Source: Marinobacter sp. JH2 (lineage in GTDB: Bacteria > Pseudomonadota > Gammaproteobacteria > Pseudomonadales > Oleiphilaceae). Taken from it: a DNA stretch of 64,000 bases. The position numbers and the translations under genes are program-made. The first letter of the stretch is position 1, and each line of letters begins with the position of its first letter. The stretch lies in contig NZ_CP037934.1 in the NCBI RefSeq assembly GCF_004353225.1, positions 3,286,001 to 3,350,000 of the forward strand. Reading direction: 5' to 3'. Positions 50,115-59,263 of the stretch are shown in pieces. Under the pieces are notes generated by a model. The model ran no database searches. It was not told the DNA's origin and saw only the letters and a list, made by a program, of their open reading frames with translations.

Positions 50115-50796
50115 AACGAAGTTCTTCTTCGGTTAGCTCCCGGTATTGGCCCGGCTCCAATGCCGGGTCCAGTGTGATTTCACCGATTTGCAAACGGTGC
50201 AGTCCCTTTACGTGATTGCCGGTCGCAGCCAGCATCCGTTTTACCTGATGGTACCGGCCTTCGTTTATGGTCAGCTCAATTTTTGAGTCTGAACACATGA
50301 CCACGGTTGCCGGTAGCGTGAGTTTCTCTTCGTCTTTGAGCAGCACGCCGGTTTCCAGCTTCACTTTGGCCTCGCTTGAAAGCGGCTCTGCCAACAAAAC
50401 CTGATAGGTCTTTGGGCAATCCCGCCGGGGGGAGGTGACTTGGTGTGACCACTGGCCGTCACTTGTCAGCAGTAACAGGCCGGTGGTGTCTTTATCCAGA
50501 CGACCCGCAATGTGCACCTTCGAGGCCAACTGGGAAGGAAGCAGATCAACGGCCGTAGGCTGACTGCTATCATTGGTGGCGCTGATGACGCCATCGGGTT
50601 TATTCATCATCAAGTAGATTTCACCCGGTAAATGAAGCTCGGAGCCGTCCAGTTCGACGACTGCCTCGTTCGAGGTCTGCATATTGGCTGATTGGACAAC
50701 CGTGCCATCGACACGCACCCGGCCTTTTGTGATGGCTTTCTTGGCATCTTTACGCGAGAGCTCGGTGCTGGTGGCAAGGTATTGATCCAGCCGCAT
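50101..50796 (-). CDS. rsuA: 16S rRNA pseudouridine(516) synthase family (RsuA)
   Basis: RNA modification enzyme of about 231 residues. It has an N-terminal S4 domain (MRLDQYLATSTELSRKDAKK) and the catalytic motif AGRLDKDTTGLLLLT with the active-site Asp, then INEGRYHQVKRMLAATGNHV. RsuA acts on U516 of 16S rRNA; close paralogues differ in target. The ATG at 50796 overlaps the stop of the upstream gene as TAATG, indicating translational coupling. The frame is open further upstream, but that part is a shadow. Confidence 0.9.
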   Translation of the reverse strand: MRLDQYLATSTELSRKDAKKAITKGRVRVDGTVVQSANMQTSNEAVVELDGSELHLPGEIYLMMNKPDGVISATNDSSQPTAVDLLPSQLASKVHIAGRLDKDTTGLLLLTSDGQWSHQVTSPRRDCPKTYQVLLAEPLSSEAKVKLETGVLLKDEEKLTLPATVVMCSDSKIELTINEGRYHQVKRMLAATGNHVKGLHRLQIGEITLDPALEPGQYRELTEEELRSIAR

Positions 50797-51824
50797 TAAC
50801 AGGTTCCCCCTTCCAGAGGCGCACTGAGGGTACGAAGACAAAGGGCGGGTGTTTTGCCGGTGAGCCGAGACCAAAGCACCGGCAGAGAATCCGGATTTAG
50901 GGCGGGTCGCGGGAGTTGGTCACTGGGAAGTGCGGTTAGGTCTGAGCCCTGAACTTCGGCCAATGCAAAGGTGAATGGGTGTGCGCCAGGTATGCCTAAG
51001 CGGATATCGGTCGCGGTTATCCGCCCTCGGTTAAGCTCGTAATGAAGAAATCCGTCGGTAAACCATTCCAGCCGTTGGGCTTCCGGGAGATTGGAAACTG
51101 ACTGGGTGAGTTTTGGGTCACGAACGAACCTCTCCAGCGTTAGATCATTATCCCCGTCGAAAAAGCCGGTTACGATTTCCACGCGCATCTCATTGGTGAT
51201 GGCTGTGACCCGCCACAGTACCGTATTGAATGGCATCGGCTGCACCATTAAGGCCGCATCGTCGAAACCGGCGTCGGCAAGGGCCGGCTTGATCCTCTCG
51301 GTGATCAAGTGCTGAGCGCTAACGCTCCACCCCAGATACAGCGATGAGAGCACCAAGCCCAGTGCGAGGGCTTTTGACGCAGGGGGGCGAATGAGAAACG
51401 CCACACATCCAAACAGTAAGGGCAGGGTGTAAAGTGGGTCAATGATGAAGATACTATTGACGGCAAGCGGCCTGCCGAATGGCCAGAACAATTGGGTGCC
51501 GTAGGTGGTAAAGGCATCGAGCAGCGGGTGGGTAAGCAGCACCAACCCCACTAGCGTCAGCCAGCGCGGGTATGACAACTTCGGTTGCCAGCGCGACAAT
51601 CCCCATGCAATCAGCAATGACAAGGGGGCCAACACCAACATCGAATGGCTAAAACCGCGGTGTTGGGTAAAGTTTGCTACCGCGGTGCCGTAGTCAATCA
51701 GTACATCCAAATCGGGCAGAGTGCCCAGAACCGCGCCGGTCAGCAATGCTGACCGGCCAAGGGTTTTGCCCGCTACAGCGCCAGCAATAGATGCGCCTAA
51801 AGCTATTTGAGTGATTGAGTCCAT
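50796..51824 (-). CDS. YdjM/YbcI-type membrane-bound metal-dependent hydrolase
   Basis: Membrane protein of 342 residues (PF04307). The N-terminal MDSITQIALGASIAGAVAGK and the motifs LPDLDVLID, TQHRGFSHS and THPLLDAFTTYG with conserved His and Asp are hallmark residues. A soluble C-terminal half follows. E. coli YdjM is SOS-induced; I see no LexA box here. Coupled to rsuA by one-base overlap. Confidence 0.85.
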   Translation of the reverse strand: MDSITQIALGASIAGAVAGKTLGRSALLTGAVLGTLPDLDVLIDYGTAVANFTQHRGFSHSMLVLAPLSLLIAWGLSRWQPKLSYPRWLTLVGLVLLTHPLLDAFTTYGTQLFWPFGRPLAVNSIFIIDPLYTLPLLFGCVAFLIRPPASKALALGLVLSSLYLGWSVSAQHLITERIKPALADAGFDDAALMVQPMPFNTVLWRVTAITNEMRVEIVTGFFDGDNDLTLERFVRDPKLTQSVSNLPEAQRLEWFTDGFLHYELNRGRITATDIRLGIPGAHPFTFALAEVQGSDLTALPSDQLPRPALNPDSLPVLWSRLTGKTPALCLRTLSAPLEGGTC

Positions 51825-51884
51825 GGCGTCCGGATAACGTCGTTGCTGAAGATGCCGATATTATGCGCGGATTCATTCAGGAGT

Positions 51885-53132
51885 TCAGCCGTTAGTCGCT
51901 ATCTCGAGCTTTTGGAGCAACTGCGCCGAGGGAAAGCCATCGGCAATCATGCCTTCAGCTTTCTGGAAAGCGCGAATGGCTTTGCGGGTGTTGGAGCCCA
52001 GGATGCCGTCGGCTTTCCCGCTGGGGTAACCTTCGTCGCTCAGGGTTTCCTGAAGCTGGATCACTTGGTCCCGTGACAATGCAGGCTGGTTTTCCGGCGG
52101 TGGGTTCTCTAACCCGCCGGCCCCGGCAATCCGGTCGGCAAGATGGCCAACCGAGATGGCGTAGAACTCTGAGCGGTTCCAGCCCATGATGACGCTGAAG
52201 TTTTTGTACGCCAAAAAGGCGGGGCCCTGATGTCCCGCCGGAACCACTAACGACGCGTTGATGGGTTCGTCAGCAAGAGCGTGACCGTAAATGTCGGTGA
52301 TGCCCAGCTGGTTCCATTGGCTCAGTGGCAGTCGGCGGCCATCGGCCAGATTGAAATCGAAGTCACGTGGAATCGACACTTCGCGCCCCCAACGATAATC
52401 GCCGTCCCAGCCCATGGATTGAAGAAAGTGGCCTGCGGACATCATGGCATCCGGAAGGCTATTCCAGAGATCTCTTCGGCCGTCACCATCGGCATCAACC
52501 GCATGCTTCAAAAAGACCGTCGGCATGAATTGCACATGGCCCATGGCGCCAGCCCAAGAGCCTTCCATCTGTTCAAGTGGGATAGCGCCTTCGTCGATGA
52601 TCTGAAGCGCGGCAACAAACTGCTTTGTAAAAAAAGTGGTGCGCCGAGGGTCGCAGGCCAGGGTGGCCAAGGCGCTGGGTACCTGCATTTTCCCGAAATA
52701 GCTGCCGAAATTGGTTTCAAGGCCCCAAAATGCCAGAAGGTAGGGTGCGGGTACGCCGGTTTCATCGGTTACGCGTGCAAGCAGGTCGTGGTGCTCCTTG
52801 AGCAGTTCTCGGCCTTTGGTGATACGAGCTTCGTTGACTCTGCGGTTGAAGTAGTCCGCGAAGGTGGTGGTGAACTCGGGCTGGCGGCGATCCAGTTCAA
52901 TCACGCGTTCCAGATACTCAACCTCTGCCAATACCGATGTTGCCGTGTCTTCGCTTACGCCCCCCTGAATCGCTTTAGCGTGCAGCGTTTCTTTGCACTC
53001 AGCGAAGGCTGTTTCCGTCATTTTAGGCTGGCCGGCTGACTCTGTATCTGCCTGCGCGGTAAGTGACAGAGCCGAGAGGGTTAAAGCGGTAATTGCACGC
53101 CGTATTGTCGTCCGTGTCAGGAGCTGAGCCAC
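51885..53132 (-). CDS. Lytic murein transglycosylase (MltB-type) with peptidoglycan-binding domain
   Basis: Periplasmic enzyme of about 415 residues that cleaves peptidoglycan glycan strands. It has a signal peptide (to TAQA), then an SLT_2 catalytic domain (about 45-335) with the catalytic Glu in FWGLETNFGSYFG and the tract GAMGHVQFMPT. A C-terminal PG_binding_1 domain follows (LQETLSDEGYPSGKADGILG). The frame is open to 53387, but GTG at 53132 has an upstream GAGGT and begins a proper signal peptide. Confidence 0.88.
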   Translation of the reverse strand: MAQLLTRTTIRRAITALTLSALSLTAQADTESAGQPKMTETAFAECKETLHAKAIQGGVSEDTATSVLAEVEYLERVIELDRRQPEFTTTFADYFNRRVNEARITKGRELLKEHHDLLARVTDETGVPAPYLLAFWGLETNFGSYFGKMQVPSALATLACDPRRTTFFTKQFVAALQIIDEGAIPLEQMEGSWAGAMGHVQFMPTVFLKHAVDADGDGRRDLWNSLPDAMMSAGHFLQSMGWDGDYRWGREVSIPRDFDFNLADGRRLPLSQWNQLGITDIYGHALADEPINASLVVPAGHQGPAFLAYKNFSVIMGWNRSEFYAISVGHLADRIAGAGGLENPPPENQPALSRDQVIQLQETLSDEGYPSGKADGILGSNTRKAIRAFQKAEGMIADGFPSAQLLQKLEIATNG

Positions 53133-53280
53133 AGTGAACCTCGTAAGCCATAAATAATGAAATCGGAACAGCCATGGTAGCGTGTTTTCGGAATAAGGAA
53201 ACATCACCATAAGGCTGGAGAGGTGACAATTGTTTAATCGGGTTTGTGAAAAGCCTTGGGTTGTTGTCCTCTCGGGCTGT

Positions 53281-54603
53281 TTAACTCGACGTGTTCTCGG
53301 GGGCGCGCTCAACCAAGCGCTCGTAAGGGAAGTGGCAGATGAATCTGCTGCCCTCACCGAGGTTACTTTGAATTTCCAGATGGCCATCGTGATTGATCAG
53401 AACGTGTTTGACGATGGCTAGCCCTAGGCCGGTGCCGCCAGTACCCTGATGCCGGCTGGGGTCGGCACGATAAAAACGTTCCGTCAGCCGGGGGATATGC
53501 ACCGGATCAATTCCGATGCCGGTGTCCTTAACCGTTAAGTGAGCCCCGTCCCGGTTGGTGCCCCATATCACCGTAATTTGACCGCCCGCCGGCGTGTATT
53601 TCACCGCGTTAAAGATAAGGTTCGAAAAGGCGCTCCGAAGCTGATTGCCGTCGCCCTTAAGCAGGCGGTGGTCGGTGATTTGGATGTCGATCTGGTGGCC
53701 CTTCTCGCCACTGAGTGCTTTGGCATCGTTTCGTATCTGGTTGAGCATTACCTCAACATCGGTGGGCACCTGATCGGCGGTGTGCTCGCCGGTTTCAATC
53801 TTGGACAGCAGGATCAGGTCGGTAATCAGTGCCTCCATCCGAGACGATTGAGTCTGCATGGTGTGGATCGCCCGACGCCACTTCGGCGGCAACTCCTCTA
53901 CGTGATCAATGAGCGTTTCCAGGTAACCGCTGATCACTGTTAGTGGAGTGCGCATCTCGTGCGAGACGTTCCCGATAAAATCACGGCGCATTTGCTCGAG
54001 TTGAAACAAACGGGTGACGTCTTTGGCCACGATTAAGCGGTCATCATCGCCGAACTGGTTAATCTGGAATTCCAGATGGATGTGCGGCTTGGCGGGCGAA
54101 TTCAGCTCTAGGGGCTCTGCGTAGTTTCGGGCTTCGAAGTAGGTTTTGAAGGCCGGAGATCGAATCAGGTTATGTATGTACTGGCCGCGGTCAGTGCTGC
54201 GCCTGAAGCCCAACAGATATTCGGCGGCATCGTTCCACCACTCCATCTCCCCCCGGGTGTTGGTCATGATGACGCCTTCACGCATGGAGTTGGTGGAGTC
54301 TTGTACCCGATTAATGCGCGAACGCAGAGTGTCTTGTTTGCTCAGGTGGCTTTGATGAAGTTTGTGCAGGCTATCGAAAATATGCCCCCACATGCCGATG
54401 CTTTGGGGGGGCTCGTCAGACGCGCTGGGATTGCCCAACCACTGGTAGAGGCGGCGGGCCTGTAACAACGTCCACCATAAATAGACCGTTAGCCCGGTAA
54501 GCAGGCCGTACAGCGGAACGCCAAAGTACCAGCCAAGCAGGGTGGTGCCGGTGATGCCCGCCAAAATCAGTCGTAAATATCGGGACCAGTTATACTGCAT
54601 CAA
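53281..54603 (-). CDS. phoR: Phosphate-regulon sensor histidine kinase
   Basis: Membrane-anchored kinase of 440 residues that senses phosphate status through PhoU/Pst and phosphorylates PhoB. Two N-terminal membrane helices (about 10-48) come before a PAS domain (about 95-200). HisKA has His215 in FIGNVSHEMRTPL. The HATPase domain has NLIFNAVKYTP (N box) and DTGIGID (G1), with GTGGTGLGLAIV as G2. Starts 47 bases after phoB. Confidence 0.95.
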   Translation of the reverse strand: MMQYNWSRYLRLILAGITGTTLLGWYFGVPLYGLLTGLTVYLWWTLLQARRLYQWLGNPSASDEPPQSIGMWGHIFDSLHKLHQSHLSKQDTLRSRINRVQDSTNSMREGVIMTNTRGEMEWWNDAAEYLLGFRRSTDRGQYIHNLIRSPAFKTYFEARNYAEPLELNSPAKPHIHLEFQINQFGDDDRLIVAKDVTRLFQLEQMRRDFIGNVSHEMRTPLTVISGYLETLIDHVEELPPKWRRAIHTMQTQSSRMEALITDLILLSKIETGEHTADQVPTDVEVMLNQIRNDAKALSGEKGHQIDIQITDHRLLKGDGNQLRSAFSNLIFNAVKYTPAGGQITVIWGTNRDGAHLTVKDTGIGIDPVHIPRLTERFYRADPSRHQGTGGTGLGLAIVKHVLINHDGHLEIQSNLGEGSRFICHFPYERLVERAPENTSS

Positions 54604-54650
54604 TACCCGCCCGGCAGTGCTGCTTCTAATGAATGAAAGTACCGCATAGG

Positions 54651-55343
54651 TCAGGCCGCTTGGATTGAAAAACGATAGCCGGCACCGCGAACGGTTTGTA
54701 CCAGATGGTCGTAGTCGGACCCCAAGGCCTTTCGTAACCGCCGGATGTGAACATCAACGGTGCGCTCCTCGACATAGACGTTGCCCCCCCAAACCTGATC
54801 CAACAGTTGAGTCCGAGTATAAACCCGCTCCTGGTGCGTCATAAAAAACTGAAGCAAACGGTATTCGGTCGGCCCTATATTGAGAGGGCCGGCAGGCGTA
54901 GAAACGCGATGGCTGACGGGGTCGAGTATCAGACCCTCGACGTCGATCGGGCTATCTACACCGGCAGGGGTTGCCCTGCGCAATACGGCTTTAAGCCGAG
55001 CGACCAACTCCCTTGGGCTGAATGGCTTGGTGATGTAATCGTCAGCGCCAACTTCAAGCCCCTGGATTTTGTTGTCTTCCTCAACCTTCGCCGTGAGCAT
55101 GATGATGGGGATATCGGCGGTGGCCTCGTCTTTTTTCAGGCGCCGGGCGAGCTCGACCCCGCTGGTGCCGGGCAACATCCAATCCAGCAGAATTAAGTCG
55201 GGTTGTTTATCGACGATCAGAGTGTGCGCTTCGAGGGCGTCGGCAGCCTCCAGGCAATTGTAGTCGGCCATCTCCAATGCGACGGCAATCATTTCTCGGA
55301 TTGACGCTTCGTCGTCAACAATCAGCACAGTTTTTCCAGTCAT
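54651..55343 (-). CDS. phoB: Phosphate-regulon response regulator
   Basis: OmpR-class regulator of 230 residues (E. coli 229) that binds Pho boxes. The receiver domain has the acidic pair in VLIVDDEAS and the phospho-acceptor Asp54 in LLDWMLPGTSGVE. The winged-helix DNA-binding domain ends with VDVHIRRLRKALGSDYDHLVQTVRGAGYRF. The ATG at 55343 fits the family; another at 55352 is in frame. A Pho box upstream indicates positive autoregulation. Confidence 0.96.
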   Translation of the reverse strand: MTGKTVLIVDDEASIREMIAVALEMADYNCLEAADALEAHTLIVDKQPDLILLDWMLPGTSGVELARRLKKDEATADIPIIMLTAKVEEDNKIQGLEVGADDYITKPFSPRELVARLKAVLRRATPAGVDSPIDVEGLILDPVSHRVSTPAGPLNIGPTEYRLLQFFMTHQERVYTRTQLLDQVWGGNVYVEERTVDVHIRRLRKALGSDYDHLVQTVRGAGYRFSIQAA

Positions 55344-55420
55344 GAGCTTCAACCTGTATCAAGCGGCGGAGTCCGTTTGTCGCTCCTAGTATTGTTACCG
55401 ACCCATTACAACGCGCCTAG

Positions 55421-55438
55421 GTTACAAGTTTATGACAA
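55421..55438 (-). promoter_or_regulatory. Pho box of the phoBR promoter
   Basis: On the minus strand TTGTCAT-AAAC-TTGTAAC, two PhoB half-sites with 11-bp period, about 78 bases upstream of phoB and 11 bases beyond the ubiA stop. It is as good as the pstS site. Confidence 0.88.
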
Positions 55439-55448
55439 GAGCGGGTGG

Positions 55449-56345
55449 TTACAGCGCTAAGTCGAGAATTAAGCCGACGAACACGGCAAACCCGGCCCAA
55501 TTGTTGTTCAAAAAAGCTTTGAAACAACCGTCCCGGGCGCGATCCTTTGCCAGATACTGCTGGTAAACGAACAAACAGGCCATTACCACCAAGCCCAGAT
55601 AATAGAAACTACCGAGATCAGCCTGCCTGCCAACCATAATCAATACCAGAACCACCAGGGTCTGAAGTACCGCAAGTATGGTGCGATCGGCTTCACCAAA
55701 CAGAACAGCGGTCGATTTGATCCCCACTTTTAAATCATCATCGCGATCCACCATGGCATAGAACGTATCGTAAGCGACAGTCCAGAGCACGTTTGCAGTA
55801 AACAGCAGCCAGGTGAGTTGGCTGAGATCATTGGCTTCGGCGGCCCAGGCCATCGGGATAGCCCAGCTGAATGCAGCCCCAAGAAACAGCTGGGGTAGGT
55901 GGGTGTAGCGCTTCATGTACGGGTAAATGAATGCGAGAATCGCGCCGCCAAACGACAGGTACAAGGTGAGCGAGTTAGTGAACAGTACCACCATCAGAAA
56001 CGAGATAAGGCAAAGGCCGCCGAACAGCGCGATGGCTTCCCAGGCTTGGATGCGACCGGTGGTCAGTGGGCGGTCTTGGGTACGCTCCACGTGTCGGTCC
56101 CACTCCCGATCGGCGAAATCATTAATCGCACATCCCGCTGCTCGCATCATGAACACACCGAGCGTGAATATAATAACGTTGGCCATGGATGGGCTGCCAT
56201 CGCCGGCCAGCCAAAGCGCCCAGTAGGTCGGCCATAGCAGTAACAGGGTGCCAATAGGACGGTCGATACGAAGCAGCTTCGCATAATCGATTAAGCGTGC
56301 TTGAACGTGCTCAGGCAGAGCATTCTGCAACATGGTGATGATCAT
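55449..56345 (-). CDS. ubiA: 4-hydroxybenzoate octaprenyltransferase
   Basis: Membrane prenyltransferase of about 298 residues that attaches the polyprenyl tail to 4-hydroxybenzoate in ubiquinone synthesis. It has nine or so helices with the two Asp-rich diphosphate sites NDFADREWD and YDTFYAMVDRDDD. Starts at 56345 or 56333 are both possible. It follows ubiC by 55 bases in the hpt-ubiC-ubiA order. Confidence 0.95.
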   Translation of the reverse strand: MIITMLQNALPEHVQARLIDYAKLLRIDRPIGTLLLLWPTYWALWLAGDGSPSMANVIIFTLGVFMMRAAGCAINDFADREWDRHVERTQDRPLTTGRIQAWEAIALFGGLCLISFLMVVLFTNSLTLYLSFGGAILAFIYPYMKRYTHLPQLFLGAAFSWAIPMAWAAEANDLSQLTWLLFTANVLWTVAYDTFYAMVDRDDDLKVGIKSTAVLFGEADRTILAVLQTLVVLVLIMVGRQADLGSFYYLGLVVMACLFVYQQYLAKDRARDGCFKAFLNNNWAGFAVFVGLILDLAL

Positions 56346-56400
56346 CCGTTCGTCGAGCGTAGGGGTGGAGGGCTGATTATAGCCACCAGTGCGGTGGCGG

Positions 56401-56967
56401 TTAAAGCGGATGGTCCGATTGATACAGGGCGGGCAAGAGAAACTCACAGACCATGAGGGCTGTTTGGTCGCAATGGAAGAGCGAGCGGCGGGCCAATTTG
56501 GGTTGGCTGGCGAGTTCAGGTTGGCAGAGTCCGGTTTCTAGCGGGCCGCGCTCCCAATCGGGGCTGCTGAACAGGTACGCGCCCAAGGGTTTGTTGCCAA
56601 GGTTCAACAGGCGTCGGCCACGGCCTTCAAGACAGCTGACCGGAATGATGGTGCGAGCGAGTACCCAAGGCTGACCATCTCCGCATAGCTGGACTTCCCG
56701 GATCCAGGCTTTTTGACGGCGGGGAATGGATAGGCGCCGAGCTTCTTCGTCAGACGGCTCGGTGAACCCTTCCCGGATAACATCTACCTGAAAGCTTGCG
56801 CGGCATTTTTTCTGCAGTGCTTTGGTAAATGAACCTTCCACCTGCAACCAGTGGCAAGCCGCGCCGTAAACATCCGGGTTATGGAGGCCGGCAGCCGCCA
56901 GTGATCGGTACCATTGGGTAGGGGGGATGCTTAGCCCGGGCGCTGTATCAAAGTCCTTTGACAGCAT
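56401..56967 (-). CDS. ubiC: Chorismate--pyruvate lyase
   Basis: Soluble enzyme of 188 residues that makes 4-hydroxybenzoate from chorismate, the first step of ubiquinone ring synthesis. The family features are VDVIREGFTEPSDEE and WIREVQLCGDGQPWVLARTIIP, with the conserved Arg and a C-terminal region containing Glu and Arg. It overlaps the end of hpt by 20 bases and precedes ubiA, its product-consuming partner. Confidence 0.92.
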   Translation of the reverse strand: MLSKDFDTAPGLSIPPTQWYRSLAAAGLHNPDVYGAACHWLQVEGSFTKALQKKCRASFQVDVIREGFTEPSDEEARRLSIPRRQKAWIREVQLCGDGQPWVLARTIIPVSCLEGRGRRLLNLGNKPLGAYLFSSPDWERGPLETGLCQPELASQPKLARRSLFHCDQTALMVCEFLLPALYQSDHPL

Positions 56968-57505
56968 AAATACCGGGGGCGTTACGCCAATACCCTTTGT
57001 AGTCCATGCCGAAGCCGAACAGGAAGCGGTCTTCGACCGACATGCCGGTGAAGTCGGCTTTCAAATCGGGTTTGGCCTTGCGGTTGTGGTCTTTATCGAC
57101 CAGAACAGCGGTCAAAACTTCACGGGCACCGTGTGCCTTGCAGTAATCGGCGATTGCACACAGGGTGGTGCCTTCGTCCAGAATGTCGTCGACAATCAGT
57201 ACGGTGCGATCTTTCATGTCGGCTTCGGGCTGAAGCTTCCATTCCAGGATGCCTCCGGTGGTTTCCTGTCGGTAACGGGTGGCATGCAGATACTCAGCTT
57301 GAACAGGGAAATTAAGCCGGGGCAGCAACTGGCCGGTCAGAATAAGACCACCATTCATGACGCAGAACAACAGCGGATTGCTGTCTTTCAGGCGATCAGT
57401 AATCTCTTTCGCCATGTTGTCGATTGCTGTGCTGACTTGCTGGTCATTCACTAGGCAGTCAGCTTCAGCCATGACTTGGTTCATTTCGGCGACGGTATCG
57501 GTCAT
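56948..57505 (-). CDS. hpt: Hypoxanthine(-guanine) phosphoribosyltransferase
   Basis: Purine salvage enzyme of 185 residues that joins hypoxanthine or guanine to PRPP. The PRPP-binding motif is VLIVDDILDEGTTL and the catalytic loop region FCVMNGGLILTG. VDKDHNRKAKPDLKADFTG and VEDRFLFGFGMDYKGYWRN match the group of longer proteobacterial Hpt proteins. A TATAAT at 57539-57534 gives a promoter. First gene of the hpt-ubiC-ubiA run. Confidence 0.93.
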   Translation of the reverse strand: MTDTVAEMNQVMAEADCLVNDQQVSTAIDNMAKEITDRLKDSNPLLFCVMNGGLILTGQLLPRLNFPVQAEYLHATRYRQETTGGILEWKLQPEADMKDRTVLIVDDILDEGTTLCAIADYCKAHGAREVLTAVLVDKDHNRKAKPDLKADFTGMSVEDRFLFGFGMDYKGYWRNAPGIYAVKGL

Positions 57506-57533
57506 AACGGTCGGTCCTGTCTCAAAACGGCAG

Positions 57534-57539
57534 ATTATA
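57534..57539 (-). promoter_or_regulatory. -10 element of hpt promoter
   Basis: Perfect TATAAT on the minus strand about 30 bases upstream of the hpt ATG. The -35 region is not conserved. Confidence 0.5.
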
Positions 57540-57688
57540 CCGAACCGAGAGGTCTGAAGGGAGAGCGGATCGCGTGATCGTTATGTGTAATTACAGCTAT
57601 TGGCCGGTAAAGTGACGAAGCTCGTCGCATCCGGCATTGGTCGGTGGGTGAGAGGCGGTTATGATGACTCCTGTCTTCAGATTGAGGC

Positions 57689-57709
57689 AATAGCGAGTCA
57701 TTCGCTATT
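57689..57709. promoter_or_regulatory. Palindrome in the hpt-rubA intergenic region
   Basis: AATAGCGA-GTCAT-TCGCTATT, perfect 8-bp arms, followed by TTTGAG on the plus strand. It lies about 70 bases before rubA and could be an operator or a leader hairpin. The rest of the 273-base gap holds only the hpt -10 and a weak TTGTCT/TATTTT pair before rubA. Confidence 0.4.
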
Positions 57710-57778
57710 TTGAGTTTATGATTTATTGCTGTATTGTCTGACAGGTTTTTGCCGGGATATTTTGATTGAGGAATGATT

Positions 57779-57946
57779 ATGAAGAAGTGGCAGTGTGTGG
57801 TTTGCGGGCTGATTTACGATGAAGCGGAAGGCTGGCCGGAAGACGGTATCGAGCCCGGAACGCTTTGGGAAGATGTGCCAGAAGACTGGGAGTGCCCGGA
57901 CTGCGGCGTGGGTAAGGAAGACTTCGAGATGATCGAAATCAGCTGA
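57779..57946 (+). CDS. rubA: Rubredoxin
   Basis: Small iron-sulfur electron carrier of 55 residues with one Fe bound by four cysteines: CVVCG (Cys6, Cys9) and CPDCG (Cys39, Cys42). The family core [12 protein letters not shown] lies between them, and [11 protein letters not shown] leads into the second pair. GAGGA lies 6 bases before the ATG at 57779; an in-frame ATG at 57773 is the alternative. It receives electrons from the reductase encoded 16 bases downstream. In hydrocarbon-degrading bacteria such pairs feed alkane hydroxylase; no alkB is in this window. Confidence 0.96.
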   Translation: MKKWQCVVCGLIYDEAEGWPEDGIEPGTLWEDVPEDWECPDCGVGKEDFEMIEIS

Positions 57947-57962
57947 TAAACGGAGCACAGCC

Positions 57963-59120
57963 ATGTCACATCCAGCGCCCATTGTCATCGTCGGAACCGG
58001 ACTCGCCGGATATTCGTTGGTGAAAGAGCTGCGCAAGCTCGATAAAGAAACGCCGGTCATTATGATCACCGCCGATGATGGCGTGAGTTATTCCAAACCG
58101 ATGCTTTCGACAGGTTTTACCAAAGGCAAAGATGCCGATGGTCTGGCTCAGGCTGAAACGGCAGCCATGTCGGAACAGCTGAACGTTACGGTGCGCACGT
58201 ATAGTACCGTGACGGGTATTGATACCGAGAGCCATGAGTTGATCCTGGGTGATGAGCGTTTGAGGTATGGCAAATTGGTGCTGGCTTGGGGCGCGGATGT
58301 GGTTCGCTTGGGCATCGAGGGCGATGGCCAGGAGCATATCCATTCCATTAATGATCTGGTTGATTACCGCGCGTTCCGAAACGCTCTGCACGGTGGTAAG
58401 CGCGTTGCCATCATGGGGGCGGGTTTGATTGGTTGCGAGTTTGCCAACGATCTGCGTAATGGTGGCTATGAGGTGGATGTGATTGCACCGGATGCCAACG
58501 TAATGCCCAGTCTGTTGCCCGAAGCAGCTGCAAAAGCGGTTCAGCATGAACTGACCGAGTTAGGCGCGCGTTTTCATTTGGGGACCGTAGTCGATCGTGT
58601 TGATCGCCAAGAGCAAGGCGTAAGCTTAACGCTTGGCAACGGGGTTCAATTGGATGCCGATTTGGTGGTCTCAGCTGTGGGCCTTCGCCCACGAGTTGAA
58701 TTGGCGAAAGCGGCTGGTTTGAACGTTGGCCGCGGCATCACAGTGAATCGTGCTTTGGAAACCTCGGCTCCAGATGTTTTTGCACTGGGAGACTGCGCAG
58801 AAGTAGATGGCCAGGTTTTGTTATACGTTCTTCCTTTAATGGCGAGCGCGCGGGCACTGGCAAAAACTCTGACGGACCAGCGAACGGAAGTGCGCTACGG
58901 CACCATGCCTATTATGATCAAAACTCCGTGTTGCCCCACCGCTGTGTGCCCGCCGCCAAAAGGCGCCGAAGGCGAATGGCAGGTCGAGCAAGAGGGCTCC
59001 GACGTGAAAGCCGTGTTCAAGGCTGCCTCGGGCGACATCCTCGGGTTTGCTGTGACCGGTCGATTTGCTGTTGAAAAGCAAGCATTGTCGAAACAGGTGC
59101 CGCCCATCCACCAAGAATAA
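57963..59120 (+). CDS. rubB: Rubredoxin-NAD(+) reductase
   Basis: FAD- and NAD(P)H-binding oxidoreductase of 385 residues. The first Rossmann motif is IVIVGTGLAGYSLVKELR (FAD), the second VAIMGAGLIGCEFANDL (NADH). The FAD-binding ALGDCAEVDG segment and a C-terminal rubredoxin-reductase domain (KTPCCPTAVCPPP) follow. It reduces RubA and is in the same transcript. Confidence 0.94.
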   Translation: MSHPAPIVIVGTGLAGYSLVKELRKLDKETPVIMITADDGVSYSKPMLSTGFTKGKDADGLAQAETAAMSEQLNVTVRTYSTVTGIDTESHELILGDERLRYGKLVLAWGADVVRLGIEGDGQEHIHSINDLVDYRAFRNALHGGKRVAIMGAGLIGCEFANDLRNGGYEVDVIAPDANVMPSLLPEAAAKAVQHELTELGARFHLGTVVDRVDRQEQGVSLTLGNGVQLDADLVVSAVGLRPRVELAKAAGLNVGRGITVNRALETSAPDVFALGDCAEVDGQVLLYVLPLMASARALAKTLTDQRTEVRYGTMPIMIKTPCCPTAVCPPPKGAEGEWQVEQEGSDVKAVFKAASGDILGFAVTGRFAVEKQALSKQVPPIHQE

Positions 59121-59263
59121 GAGAGAGGTGACCGAGGCGCTGGGGTTGGCGTGGAACGATTCTTTTCCCGAATAGCATTGCGTAAAACCGGCGCCTGAGG
59201 TAGAAAACTATTCGTAAGCTAAGGAGCTGCGAAAAGCTCTCGAATGACGGGACAGGAGTGGGC

